Shown: positions 19,164 through 28,693, counted from the stretch's first letter. The stretch is 64,000 nucleotides of DNA from Arthrobacter oryzae (GCF_030718995.1 NZ_CP132204.1:124001-188000); one strand, 5' to 3'. Notes: generated by a model not told the origin, from the sequence alone. A program made the numbers and translations.

Positions 19164-20375
19164 GTGAGAAGAAAACCGATCGAACTGGCAGCTGTAGCAA
19201 CTGCGGCAGTCCCCGGACTGACGCCGACCGCCGTGAGTTCCGCCCCGGACGATCCGGCGGACTTCGATTCGGCACTCCTCCTGGACTCCGAGGGGAAGCA
19301 GTGGCGGGTACGATCGCCTCGCCACGCGGAGGCCAGCGCCCGCTTGGAAACTGAGTTCATGGTCCTCCGCGCATTCGCCCCGGGAATCAGGGCCGAACTG
19401 CCCTTCCTGATGCCCACGGTGGCAGGCACCGTGCGCCAGGGGGCCCTGAGCACTTTCGTATATTCGCACCTGGCGGGCACCACCCGCAGCGTCGAAGAGC
19501 TGACCGCCGGTCCGGAAGGACTCGCGAGGGAAGTTGGAGCGGCGCTGGCCGCGATCCACGACCTGCCCCGGGCTTTGGTCAGCAACGCCGACCTCCCCAG
19601 CTATACACCCAACGAGTTCCGGCAGCGCAGGCTCAACGAACTCGACCAGGCCGCAACCACCGGGAAGATCCCGCCCGTGCTGCTGCGCCGCTGGGAACAC
19701 GCCTTGGAGGATGTGTCGCTGTGGCGCTTCAATCCGTGCGTAGTGCACGGCGACCTGCACGAGGACAACATCCTGGTTGACGGAGAACGTGTGACTGCCG
19801 TGACCGGATGGACTGATTTGCGCATCGGCGATCCCGCCGACGACATGGCGTGGCTGGTGGCCTCCAACGAACAAGGCTTCGTGGACGCCGTCCTGCGCCA
19901 TTACACGACGAGCCGGCGTGACGCCCCGGACGCCCACCTGCTCCGCCGTGCGGCGCTCTCTGCCGAGTTTGCGCTGGCCCAGTACCTGGTCAAGGGCCTG
20001 GCCGCCGGCGACCAGACCATGATCGGTGAAGCTGAAGAAATGCTTGCCTCGCTGGCCGACGACATCGCCGAGCACGGCGGCCAGCCCATCAGCGTGGAAC
20101 CTTTGCCGCAGGCCGTCCCGGCCGTCCACGTGGAACCTGTGCCGCAGGTCGAACCGGCCAGCGCCGCCGCCATGCCTTCCGTGCACGTGACCCCGATCCC
20201 GGTCGAAAAGTCCGACGCCGGGGCGGCCGCTCCGGAAGGAAGCGCTCCGGCAGCGGGAGGCAGTGAAGCGGACCCCGCCACCGGCCTTGCCGGGGAAGCC
20301 ACTCCCCCGGCCCCGCCGGCAGCGGACGACACCTCCACAGCCGCCCTCAAGATTGTGGACGCAAAGTCCCACTAA
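19164..20375 (+). CDS. phosphotransferase of the aminoglycoside/macrolide kinase family (APH fold)
   Basis: A protein of 403 residues. The catalytic loop VVHGDLHEDN is near residues 193-202, followed by the metal-binding GWTDLRIGDPADDMAW. The kinase fold ends around residue 295. The remaining ~110 residues are a Pro/Val/Ala-rich tail with repeats such as VHVEPVPQVEP, which is unusual for an APH enzyme. The substrate is unknown, and position beside helicase genes suggests a housekeeping role rather than drug resistance. GTG 19164 follows TACCGT by 6 bases (leaderless). Its last 29 bases overlap the 3' end of the opposing adnB-like gene. Confidence 0.82.
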   Translation: MRRKPIELAAVATAAVPGLTPTAVSSAPDDPADFDSALLLDSEGKQWRVRSPRHAEASARLETEFMVLRAFAPGIRAELPFLMPTVAGTVRQGALSTFVYSHLAGTTRSVEELTAGPEGLAREVGAALAAIHDLPRALVSNADLPSYTPNEFRQRRLNELDQAATTGKIPPVLLRRWEHALEDVSLWRFNPCVVHGDLHEDNILVDGERVTAVTGWTDLRIGDPADDMAWLVASNEQGFVDAVLRHYTTSRRDAPDAHLLRRAALSAEFALAQYLVKGLAAGDQTMIGEAEEMLASLADDIAEHGGQPISVEPLPQAVPAVHVEPVPQVEPASAAAMPSVHVTPIPVEKSDAGAAAPEGSAPAAGGSEADPATGLAGEATPPAPPAADDTSTAALKIVDAKSH

Positions 20376-23300
20376 CCGGGCTGGCAGCCTTGGCCAGTGC
20401 GGTGGTTCCGCCGAGGGCAGCTGTCACGATATCTTCCAGTTGCTCCGCCGTGCCGAGGTCGTGGGGCCGGACCACCTGGTCTTCCCCCACGTAGTAGAAG
20501 GCCGCCCGGACACTGTCCAGCGGGACTCCTTTGAGTCTGGCCCAGGCAAGACGGTAGACGGCCAGCTGGACAGCTTTGACCTTCAGCTGCCCGCCGGCGG
20601 GACGGCGGCCCGTCTTCCAGTCCACGAGGTCCCAGCCGCCGTCGGCATCCCGGAACACGGCATCGATCCGGCCACGCACCACAACATCGCCGATGCGTGT
20701 TTCAACGGGAACCTCGACATGGGCGGGGGCACGGTGCGCCCACTCTGAGTTCCGGAATGTCTCCACCATGGAGTCCAGCCCGTAAGCCTCGTCTATATGG
20801 TTGTCCGAACCGGGTGCCTCGTCCAGCTCCAGCATGCCCGCCTTGCCGAAGTATTCCTCCACCCAGGCGTGGAAAGCCGTGCCCTTGCGGGCCGACATGC
20901 CTGGCTCCCTGGGAACAGGCCGCCGCAGCCGTGCAAGCACGGATCCGGGGTCGTCACCCAGGTCCACGAAAGTTGACGCCGAGATGTGGCCGGGCAGGTG
21001 GACATCCTGCACCGTTGCCCTGCGGAACCGGCGCTCCAGCAGCAGGTCCGCCTCCTGCGCCCAGCTGGCGGCGACGCCCCGGAGCGGACGCGAGCCCTCC
21101 GCGGCAGCAGGAACCAGCGCCGCGTCCCCGGTTGCGCCGCCGGCCATGGCTTCGCGGACCCGTCCGGCAGCCGTTTCCATTGCGGCGCGTCGCCCGGGTA
21201 CCAGCCTGAGCCTGGCTCCGGTGCGCGGATCGGCGGGTCCTTCCAGCGGATCATACGGCCACAGAGCCAGTTCCAGGTCCTGGGTCAAGGGACTTTCGGC
21301 GGGCAGGGATGACTCCTCCACCGAGGCGGGATGTACGACGGCGGCAGGCTCCTCCGCCCCTCCCCTCGCCATCGCAGGCTCATCGGCCCGCTCGACGGCC
21401 GGCTCAGGTCCGCCGGCCTCCGTCCCGATTCCTGCAAGGTGCGCCAGTTCCGACAGGAACGGCGACATCTCCGCCATGCCGGCCCGGGAACCGACCCAGG
21501 CGGCGCTGGAAACCCACAGCACGAATTTCGCCCGGGTATAGGCGACGTAGGCCAGCCTGCGTTCTTCTGCTTCACCGTGCGCCTGGACCTCCGCCTTGAA
21601 ATCCTTTTCGGCATTCAGCCAGCCCTTTTGGTCCGGCTGGTCCGTGTCCCACTGGGGCAGGTCGCCACGGTCTCCCCGCAACGGCCAGGGCAGGGCTGCA
21701 CTGCCGCTGCTCCAGCGGGAATCCCGGCTGCTGGGAAACGCGCCGGCGTTCAGGCCGGGAACGAACACAACGTCCCACTCCAGGCCCTTGGACGCGTGCA
21801 CGGTCAAAAGCTGCACGGCTTCATGGTTGACGTCCGGCGCGGCGACGTCCAGGCCGCCCTCCTCCGTGGCTGCGGCTTCCAGCCACGCCAGGAAAGCCAG
21901 CACGTCGACGCGCTGCGAGGTATGGAGGAACCCTGCGGCCGCATCGTGGAATGCGTCCAGGTTCCTCCGGGCCTGGTGAATGCTGATGCCAGGACGGGCC
22001 GCTACCTCGATATCCAGGAGCATGGCCCGTTCCACTTCACCCAGCAACGTGGTGAGGTCATCGCCCATGAATCCCCGGAGCTGACGGAGTTCGGCCGAGA
22101 AGGCGTGCAGCCGGTCGAGGGCTTCAGTGCTGAGGGACCTGCCGTGGGCCGACGTCCAGCCTTCCCGCGGCAGCCAGTCCAGCGCTTCCACCAGGCTGGA
22201 CGAATCGGTGATGTCGCTCTCGATAACGGCGGCCCCGGCGTCATCACTTTCATCCGCGTCCCGTCCCGGGTGTTCCCGGCGGCGGGCGAGGAATGACGAC
22301 CAGTCCCGGAAGGCCATCAGATCTGCCGGACCTATGCGCCAGCGTGCTCCCGCCAGGAGCCGCATGAGTGAGTCCGACCGGCCCGGATCTGCGAGGACGC
22401 GCAAGGTTGCGACCAGATCCACGATCTCCGGCGTGTCCAGGAGTCCGCCGAGGCCCACGATCTCGTAGGGGATTGCGCGAACTTCGAACTCACGCCGGAT
22501 GCACTCCATCTGTGCGCGCCGGCGGCACAGGACCGCCATGGCCGGAGGTACCCGCTCTGTTCCGGCACTGTCTTCAAAGTCGGTGACGCGGTAGCGCAAA
22601 ACGTCCCCCGCTATTGCCCGGGCCTCGTCTTCGTCCGTGGCAAAGCGCCCGATGACAACCTTTCCCTGGGCCGCCGCGGGACTGGGCTGCAGCGGCGGGA
22701 CCTCCACTGAGTCCGCAGATTCCCGTTCCCCCGCGGGGCCGCTCTGAGCGGCAGCTGCACTGAGCGGAGCCGAAATGACGTTGGCCGCGGAAAGGATGTT
22801 CCGCCCGTTGCGCCACGCGGTTGTCAGGTAGGAAGTGGGTGCCACCGCGAACGAATCACGGACCATGACCGGGAATTCCCGGACAAAATGGAAGAGCTGG
22901 CCGGCGGACGCGCCGCGGAAGCCGTAGATCGATTGGTTGGGATCGCCCACGGCCGTCACCGCGTGGCCGCCGCCGAAGAGCCTGGAAAACAGCACGAGCT
23001 GGGCATGCGACGTGTCCTGGAATTCATCCAGCAGCACCACTTTGAACCGTTGGCGCTCCACTTCGGCGGCGAGCGGAATCTCGCTGGCGACCCGCGCGGC
23101 CAGCGCTACGAGGTCGCCGAAGTCAAGGGCGCCGCGGACCCGCTTCGCTTCGGAGTACCTGCCCACCATTTCGGCAACGCTGGCCCGCGTGCGGAGCATG
23201 GCACCAAGTTCTCCCGCGGCCTGGGTCGGATTCTTCTTGGCTCCGGCCACATAGGGCAGTGCTTCAAATTCGGCGACGCGGTGCATCAGCCATTCCTGCA

Positions 23301-23907
23301 CTTCGTCGGGATCACGGAGGTGTTCAGCGCACTCGCCCGCGAGCTGGATGACGGCCTTCACAAGCGTGGATTTGGCAGCACGGAAGTGCTCGTATTCGCC
23401 GTCGAACGCCTCGACGACTTCGCTGGCCAGCTGCCATGCCTGCGCTCCGCCCAGGAGCACAACGTCACGTTCGACGCCGAGCCGGAGACCGTAGTCGGAC
23501 ACGATGCCGCTGGCGTAGGAATGGTAGGTGGACACCTTGGGTTCCAGGGCGTCCTCGCTGAGCAGGCCCGCGGGAAAAATCCGGTGGGCGCTGTCTTCCG
23601 CCGCGATCCGTTGCAGGGCAGCCAGCTTGGCCCCGATACGGCTGGCCAGCTCGCCTGCTGCCTTGCGCGTGAACGTTACACCGAGGACTTCCTCGGGCCT
23701 CACCCAGCCGTTGGCAACGAGCCACACGACGCGGTCCGCCATCGTGGCGGTCTTGCCCGATCCTGCACCGGCAATCACCAGCCGCGGCGTGAGCGGCGAG
23801 GAAATGATGGCGGATTGCTCCGCGGTGGGGCTGTTGCGTTCGCCCAGCATGGCGGTCAGCTCCTCCGGGGAGAACCGGGGTGCCGGGACGTCGTGCGGCG
23901 TCGTCAT
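20347..23907 (-). CDS. adnB: AdnB-type UvrD-like helicase-nuclease subunit
   Basis: A protein of 1186 residues. Walker A is GAGSGKT (47-53), motif II is LDEFQDTSHAQ and motif VI is RRLAYVAYTRAK. The C-terminus is a RecB-type PD-(D/E)xK nuclease (GRIDAVFRDADG...LVDWKTG). In mycobacteria AdnA and AdnB form a heterodimeric motor-nuclease that resects DNA double-strand ends, with AdnB as the leading motor. Its start overlaps the stop of the adnA-like gene (ATGA, 23904-23907), ensuring coupled 1:1 synthesis. The Ala/Glu-rich stretch around residues 830-900 is a low-complexity linker between helicase and nuclease. It converges on, and overlaps, the phosphotransferase gene. Confidence 0.93.
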   Translation of the reverse strand: MTTPHDVPAPRFSPEELTAMLGERNSPTAEQSAIISSPLTPRLVIAGAGSGKTATMADRVVWLVANGWVRPEEVLGVTFTRKAAGELASRIGAKLAALQRIAAEDSAHRIFPAGLLSEDALEPKVSTYHSYASGIVSDYGLRLGVERDVVLLGGAQAWQLASEVVEAFDGEYEHFRAAKSTLVKAVIQLAGECAEHLRDPDEVQEWLMHRVAEFEALPYVAGAKKNPTQAAGELGAMLRTRASVAEMVGRYSEAKRVRGALDFGDLVALAARVASEIPLAAEVERQRFKVVLLDEFQDTSHAQLVLFSRLFGGGHAVTAVGDPNQSIYGFRGASAGQLFHFVREFPVMVRDSFAVAPTSYLTTAWRNGRNILSAANVISAPLSAAAAQSGPAGERESADSVEVPPLQPSPAAAQGKVVIGRFATDEDEARAIAGDVLRYRVTDFEDSAGTERVPPAMAVLCRRRAQMECIRREFEVRAIPYEIVGLGGLLDTPEIVDLVATLRVLADPGRSDSLMRLLAGARWRIGPADLMAFRDWSSFLARRREHPGRDADESDDAGAAVIESDITDSSSLVEALDWLPREGWTSAHGRSLSTEALDRLHAFSAELRQLRGFMGDDLTTLLGEVERAMLLDIEVAARPGISIHQARRNLDAFHDAAAGFLHTSQRVDVLAFLAWLEAAATEEGGLDVAAPDVNHEAVQLLTVHASKGLEWDVVFVPGLNAGAFPSSRDSRWSSGSAALPWPLRGDRGDLPQWDTDQPDQKGWLNAEKDFKAEVQAHGEAEERRLAYVAYTRAKFVLWVSSAAWVGSRAGMAEMSPFLSELAHLAGIGTEAGGPEPAVERADEPAMARGGAEEPAAVVHPASVEESSLPAESPLTQDLELALWPYDPLEGPADPRTGARLRLVPGRRAAMETAAGRVREAMAGGATGDAALVPAAAEGSRPLRGVAASWAQEADLLLERRFRRATVQDVHLPGHISASTFVDLGDDPGSVLARLRRPVPREPGMSARKGTAFHAWVEEYFGKAGMLELDEAPGSDNHIDEAYGLDSMVETFRNSEWAHRAPAHVEVPVETRIGDVVVRGRIDAVFRDADGGWDLVDWKTGRRPAGGQLKVKAVQLAVYRLAWARLKGVPLDSVRAAFYYVGEDQVVRPHDLGTAEQLEDIVTAALGGTTALAKAASPVSGTLRPQS

Positions 23908-26900
23908 TCAGTAACCTGCTTTCCGCGCGGACAAAGGGGACAGACCTCGGGCAGACGGCAGCCGTAGCCGCCGTGTCCCGTTTTTGCCGGATCGTGGCGC
24001 GCCTCGAAGACGCTGCCGGACATCAGCCGTGCGGCCTCGTTCACCATGTCGAGCGCCCAGTTGCCATCGGAGCCGTCCAGCGGCGCCTGGACCTGGATGC
24101 CCGGGCTTTTGTTGCTTGTGCCGAGCTGTGCCAGTACTGCCCCGCCCGGCTGAACGTCCCCGGGCTCAGCGTCACCGGGCTGAACGTCGCCGGCAGTTAC
24201 GCCGGGTTCTGTGAACCCTCCGGCGAGGACCGCAGCCTGGTAGGCACCCAGCTGCGGGTAGCGGGCAAGATCGGCCTTCGACGGCTGGCGTTTGCCGGTT
24301 TTGAGGTCCACGACCACCAGCCGCCCGTCGGAATCGATCTCCAGCCGGTCCACCTGGCCGCGGAGGACGGCGGACCTGACCTCCGGCTCCGGTTCAGACA
24401 CCGACGCCGGAATTTCCGGGGGCTGCGGTACGTCCGTGATGTCCGGCAGCCTCACTTCGAAGTCCTGCTCGACGCCGACGAGGCTCCTGCCTTCACTGCG
24501 CATGACCAGGATGTACTGCGCAAGCTTCCGGACCATGCCTTCGGCGCGCTGGAAGTCCAGTTTGCCTTCCCAGTTATCCTTCATGCCGAGCGCCGGCCAT
24601 CGCCGGACCAGTTCCGCCACGTACTCCCCGCCCGACGCATCAGGCATGTCCTGCGCGATGGCGTGGACCAGTGTTCCGAGGCTCCTGGCAAAGTCGGTGG
24701 CGGCTTCTCCGCCCGCAGCCTGGATGAACCAGTCGAGCGGTGACTTGTGGACCGTCTCCACCTTGGACGGGGAGACGAAAACTGTTCCGCCAACCGGGAC
24801 AATCCGTTCACCGGAAGACAACGGCGCGAGACCCCACCAGGAGTCGGGACGGGCCCCCGGGACGGGCGGTTCTGCAACGGCCAGCCGGGCCAGGACCCTG
24901 GCGGCTTCGACAGATTCCGCGGCGGACCTGCCGTCAAGTTGCGCATGCTGCCGGAGTTCAGCCACGAGGGCCCGGAGGGTCATTGGCCGTTCCACCGGAG
25001 TGAACGTCCGCCGATCCTGCCCGGGACGCAGCGGTGCCACGTAGTCGAGGAAGGAGGAGGGCTGTTCGTCCTCTGATGAAACAGCGGTGCAGATCAACAC
25101 GTCGCGGGCTCTGGACACGGCTGTGGAGAAGCTGCGGAGTTCGTCATACCGGATTTCCCGCAACCTGCTGAGGGGCCCCAGCTGCAGTGCATGTTCAACC
25201 CCGTGCTCGACGGCGTCGGCGAACAGTGTGCTGCCGAGGAGCTCCCCGCGGAGCCGGGTGTTGGGCCACACGCCTTCCTGCAGGCCGGCAATAATGACGA
25301 CGGGCCATTCACGGCCGGCGGCACTCGCCGGGGTCATGAGTTCCACAGCGTCCTCCAGCTGTGCCCGGGCTGCCAGCGTGTCCATGGGCAGCTCCTGGCT
25401 GAGCAGGTATTCCAGGAACTGGTCCGGTCCTGACCCCGGCAGCTGGTCCACATAGCGCTCGGCGGTGTGGAACAGGGCCATCATGGCGTCCAGGTCGCGG
25501 TCTGCCCGGGCTCCAGCCGCCCCGCCGGCCAATGCTGCGTCAGTCCAGCGGGCGGAAAGACCCGTGGAGTTCCAGAGAGCCCACAGCACTGTCTCCGCGT
25601 TGGCCCCCGGTTCACGCGCTGCCACGCGCCCGGCCTCAATCATGCGGGCGACCCGGCGGGCCGAGCGGCCTTCGATGCCCGTGGTGGCCAAGGCTCCCGG
25701 TTCAAGCAGCGACTCGACGAGCAGCGCATCACTGGTGCGGCCTCCTCCGCCGAGGATTTCTTCGCGACGCAGTGACTGGCGAAGCCGCCGCAACTCGATG
25801 GAGGTCGCTCCGCCAATCCGGGACGTCAGCAGCGCGACTGCTGACTCCGGGGTCAGTACGGCGGGATCCAGCGCCACGGCATAGGCATCAAGCAGGGGCC
25901 GCACTGCGACTTCGTCCCGGACCGCAGATTCGGCCACTGGAACGCGCACGGGAATACCGTGGCCGGCCAGGTGGCGCTGCAGCTGGTTGAGCTGGCCGCC
26001 GTTCCGCACGATCACTGCGATGTCGCCGAGCTCGCGTCCGTGGTTCAGGTGCGCATCCAGGATGCGCTGCGCCACATAGCGCAGCTCCTGGACCGGCGAC
26101 GGAAGGACATGGCCCTCAACCGCGCCGCGGTGGTGGCTACGGGAGGAAGGGGGACAGTCCGTCGGATCGCCGGGAGCCGGCACGGCACTCTCCAGCCGTC
26201 GGGCCGACTGGCCGCCTGCCCGTTGCGAGATACGCCCCGCCACCGAAAGCCATGCGTCGGCGACAGCGGCGGTGTGGCGGTGTGTCACTCGAAGCGGGCG
26301 TTCCAATATCGTGTGCCTGGCTGCAGCTTCCCTGGGACCGTTTTCGGCGGCCCCTTCAGGAGCCAGCAGATGCGGCAGCTCGGCCGTGAGGTCAGGCCTG
26401 GCGCCGCGGAAACCCTGGACCACGGTGTCCGGGGACAACGTCACGTAGGCGTCCTTGCCTGCCGCGATGTCCGCCAGCAGTTCGAACACCGCAGGATTGG
26501 CTTCCTGGATGTCGTCCACAAGGATCAGCTGGAGCCGCTCCCGCTCAGCCGCCAGGAAGTCAGGGGCATCCTGGAAGATCTGTCGGGCCGCGGTGATGAT
26601 TCCCGCGGGGTCGAAAGCCTCGGGCATCCGCAGGTCCAGGACGTCGCGGTACTCGGCGTACAGTGCGGCGGCGGGGATCCAGTCCGGACGGTTGCACTGC
26701 CCGGCCAGGACCACCAGGTCATCGGGTGTCCGGCCGGATTCGATGATCCGGTCAAAGAGCTGGCGCACTTCGTGGCGGAACCCGCGGGTTTCCAGGGCGG
26801 CACCCAGGTCATCCGGCCAGGGCAGCTCGAGGCCCGGCAGGGCGTGGCCTTCAAGGAGTTCCTTAATGATCAGGTCCTGCTCAGGCCCGGACAGTAGCCG

Positions 26901-27413
26901 CGGCGGCCGCGCCAGCGGGAGGATGCCTTCCGCCTTGGCGCGGCGGATCAGATCAAAGGCATACGACGCCCAGGTGCGCGCCGGCGTCGTGCTGAGGCTT
27001 CTGTTGAGCCGGGCCGTGAAGCGATCCCTCAGGGAATCGGCGGCAAGCCGGCTGGGCGCGAGCACCAGCATTCTTTCCGGATCCACGCCGTCCCGCTCGG
27101 CCCTGCGAACCGCCGCTTCAATGAGGACAGTGGATTTTCCCGTACCCGGTGCTCCCGGAATAAGGACGGGGCCCGACCCGTGCGGTACATCCACTGCCGC
27201 CTGCTGGTCCGGTGACAGCACCGGAATAACGCTGAGGACCTGACGGGGAGGGAGGAGCTTGAGCCCGGAGGCCGTGCCGGCGGGTTTGGCTACCGTCAGC
27301 TGGCCAGGTTGCCCGTCTGATCGCTGCCCGGACCGGGTCCGCTGGTCCGACGTGCGCTGGTCCGACGTGCGCTGGTCCGATTGGGCCTCGGGGGTGTCGC
27401 TGGTAAGTGTCAC
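23904..27413 (-). CDS. adnA: AdnA-type helicase-nuclease subunit
   Basis: A protein of 1169 residues. Walker A is GAPGTGKS (87-94), motif II reads VDDIQEANP instead of DExQD, and the C-terminal nuclease has QVDRLEIDSDG...VVDLKTGK. The last residues, GCRLPEVCPLC, supply three Cys typical of an AddB/AdnA iron-sulfur nuclease. The expected first Cys (the C of a CPLxW-like segment) is Ser here (HKSPLDW). It partners AdnB in DNA end resection. The GTG start overlaps the ATL stop (27410-27413). The N-terminus holds three copies of SDQRT or a near-identical unit, encoded by a 15-bp tandem repeat. A DVQPGDAEPGDVQPG repeat lies before the final Cys cluster. Confidence 0.92.
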   Translation of the reverse strand: MTLTSDTPEAQSDQRTSDQRTSDQRTRSGQRSDGQPGQLTVAKPAGTASGLKLLPPRQVLSVIPVLSPDQQAAVDVPHGSGPVLIPGAPGTGKSTVLIEAAVRRAERDGVDPERMLVLAPSRLAADSLRDRFTARLNRSLSTTPARTWASYAFDLIRRAKAEGILPLARPPRLLSGPEQDLIIKELLEGHALPGLELPWPDDLGAALETRGFRHEVRQLFDRIIESGRTPDDLVVLAGQCNRPDWIPAAALYAEYRDVLDLRMPEAFDPAGIITAARQIFQDAPDFLAAERERLQLILVDDIQEANPAVFELLADIAAGKDAYVTLSPDTVVQGFRGARPDLTAELPHLLAPEGAAENGPREAAARHTILERPLRVTHRHTAAVADAWLSVAGRISQRAGGQSARRLESAVPAPGDPTDCPPSSRSHHRGAVEGHVLPSPVQELRYVAQRILDAHLNHGRELGDIAVIVRNGGQLNQLQRHLAGHGIPVRVPVAESAVRDEVAVRPLLDAYAVALDPAVLTPESAVALLTSRIGGATSIELRRLRQSLRREEILGGGGRTSDALLVESLLEPGALATTGIEGRSARRVARMIEAGRVAAREPGANAETVLWALWNSTGLSARWTDAALAGGAAGARADRDLDAMMALFHTAERYVDQLPGSGPDQFLEYLLSQELPMDTLAARAQLEDAVELMTPASAAGREWPVVIIAGLQEGVWPNTRLRGELLGSTLFADAVEHGVEHALQLGPLSRLREIRYDELRSFSTAVSRARDVLICTAVSSEDEQPSSFLDYVAPLRPGQDRRTFTPVERPMTLRALVAELRQHAQLDGRSAAESVEAARVLARLAVAEPPVPGARPDSWWGLAPLSSGERIVPVGGTVFVSPSKVETVHKSPLDWFIQAAGGEAATDFARSLGTLVHAIAQDMPDASGGEYVAELVRRWPALGMKDNWEGKLDFQRAEGMVRKLAQYILVMRSEGRSLVGVEQDFEVRLPDITDVPQPPEIPASVSEPEPEVRSAVLRGQVDRLEIDSDGRLVVVDLKTGKRQPSKADLARYPQLGAYQAAVLAGGFTEPGVTAGDVQPGDAEPGDVQPGGAVLAQLGTSNKSPGIQVQAPLDGSDGNWALDMVNEAARLMSGSVFEARHDPAKTGHGGYGCRLPEVCPLCPRGKQVTE
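27341..27385. repeat. 15-bp tandem repeat, three units, inside adnA
   Basis: Two exact copies of GCTGGTCCGACGTGC and a third diverged copy. They are in frame and encode the repeated SDQRT in the disordered N-terminus. Length can change by whole units without a frameshift. Confidence 0.9.
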
Positions 27414-27826
27414 ACAGTCATTTCATCATCGGGGGCGGACATTTTATGGAGCCGCCGCTCCAACCGCTCGGCAATCAGGTCTATGAGGTCAAAGTCACGG
27501 TCTGTGGGGGCCCACCGCGCCTCCGTCAGGTCGACGCGCCAACGTCCCTCGCCGGTCCGGAGGAAGTCCAGGTAGCGGCCCAGAAGCGGGGTCCCTTCCT
27601 GGAGGTAGAAAGCCAGGGCTTCGGCTTCCAGGCCCTGGGGTGCTTCGCCGTTTGCCCTCAGGACCCGCCACCAGGGAACAGAGCTGCCGTGGTGGCTCAT
27701 GACGGACCCCACCTGCCGCGCACCACCGGAACCGAGCAGCTCGGCAACGTCCCCGTAGGCTACGGCTGCACCGGGAGGGACGAGCCGGACCAGGGACAGC
27801 ACCGCCTCTACATACTCCGTGCGCAT
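27410..27826 (-). CDS. alkyltransferase-like protein (ATL, MGMT family without the nucleophilic Cys)
   Basis: A protein of 138 residues. The MGMT DNA-binding domain is intact (VAYGDVAELLGSGGARQVG, SVMSHH), but the PCHR box is PWWR (51-54), with Trp at the alkyl-acceptor Cys position. Such ATLs bind O6-alkylguanine and flag it for nucleotide excision repair rather than repairing it directly. The C-terminal ~55 residues extend past the core with a charged helix. ATG 27826 stands 6 bases after TACGCT (minus strand, 27833-27838), a leaderless signature. It heads the ATL-adnA-adnB operon through GTGA and ATGA overlaps. Confidence 0.9.
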   Translation of the reverse strand: MRTEYVEAVLSLVRLVPPGAAVAYGDVAELLGSGGARQVGSVMSHHGSSVPWWRVLRANGEAPQGLEAEALAFYLQEGTPLLGRYLDFLRTGEGRWRVDLTEARWAPTDRDFDLIDLIAERLERRLHKMSAPDDEMTV

Positions 27827-27928
27827 GCATCCAGCGTAGCGGTTTCCGAGTTGCCCGAATTTGTCGATCCGAGCTGCCGTCCGGGCGGCACGCCCGCTGC
27901 CTGTCACAAAACCGTCAGTGGCAGCAGG

Positions 27929-27934
27929 TAGTTT
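27929..27934 (+). promoter_or_regulatory. -10-like hexamer of a leaderless promoter (DEDDh exonuclease)
   Basis: TAGTTT lies exactly 6 bases before ATG 27941, without a ribosome binding site. It pairs with the divergent TACGCT of the ATL gene about 90 bp away. Confidence 0.5.
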
Positions 27935-27940
27935 TGAGGC

Positions 27941-28693
27941 ATGAGCACCAGGAACACCGGCACCACCAGTACCAATACCAGCACCAGCACGTGGGACACC
28001 CGGCCCCGGGCCGCCTTCGACCTGGAGACCACCGGCCGCAATTCGCGCGCCGCCCGGATCGTTACTGCGTCGGTCACAGTGGTGGATGCCGATGGAAGTG
28101 TCATCAAGGAACATGAGTGGCTCGCGGATCCTGGTGTCGAGATCCCCGCCGAAGCCAGCGAAGTCCACGGCGTGACCACGGAACGTGCCCGCCAGGAGGG
28201 CCGTCCGGCGGCAGAGGTAACGCGAGAACTCGCGTCCGTGTTGCAGGGATTGTTCGACGACGGTGTCCCCGTTATTGCGTTCAACGCCAGCTATGACTTC
28301 ACGGTGCTGGCTGCCGAGTCAGCCCGCTACGGCATTCCGCAGCTGCACCGCTTCCCCGTTCTGGACCCCTACGTCATGAACAAGCAGGTGGACCGGTACC
28401 GCAAGGGCAAGCGGACCCTGACCGCACTGTGCGAAGAATACGACGTCAACCTCGACAACGCCCACACCTCCGCGGCGGATGCCCTCGCAACGCTCCGGAT
28501 GCTGGACGCCATGGCCGGCAAGTTCCCCAAGCTTCGAATGGCTGCCGGCCAGCTCCATCAGCTCCAGGTCGGCTGGGCGGCCAGCCAGGCCGCGGACTTC
28601 CAGACCTATCTCCGCAAGACCAAGCCCGCCGCCGTGATCGAAGGTGAATGGCCCGTCCTCCCGCCTGAAGACGCCAGCAGGGGCGACTTCTAG
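27941..28693 (+). CDS. 3'-5' exonuclease, DnaQ/DEDDh family
   Basis: A protein of 250 residues. The DEDDh residues are visible: FDLETTG (D27, E29), FNASYDF with its Asp, and HTSAADALAT with His and Asp. The fold is that of DNA polymerase III epsilon, RNase T and similar proofreading or trimming exonucleases. The N-terminal 20 residues are Thr/Ser/Asn-rich and low complexity. Which nucleic acid it trims is not clear; it may serve repair, given its divergence from the ATL-adnAB operon. The start ATG follows a leaderless TAGTTT hexamer. Confidence 0.88.
   Translation: MSTRNTGTTSTNTSTSTWDTRPRAAFDLETTGRNSRAARIVTASVTVVDADGSVIKEHEWLADPGVEIPAEASEVHGVTTERARQEGRPAAEVTRELASVLQGLFDDGVPVIAFNASYDFTVLAAESARYGIPQLHRFPVLDPYVMNKQVDRYRKGKRTLTALCEEYDVNLDNAHTSAADALATLRMLDAMAGKFPKLRMAAGQLHQLQVGWAASQAADFQTYLRKTKPAAVIEGEWPVLPPEDASRGDF

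Noticed and set aside
19164..20375. Antibiotic resistance phosphotransferase
   Set aside because: APH fold alone does not show drug specificity; the conserved housekeeping neighbourhood and native codon use argue against acquired resistance.
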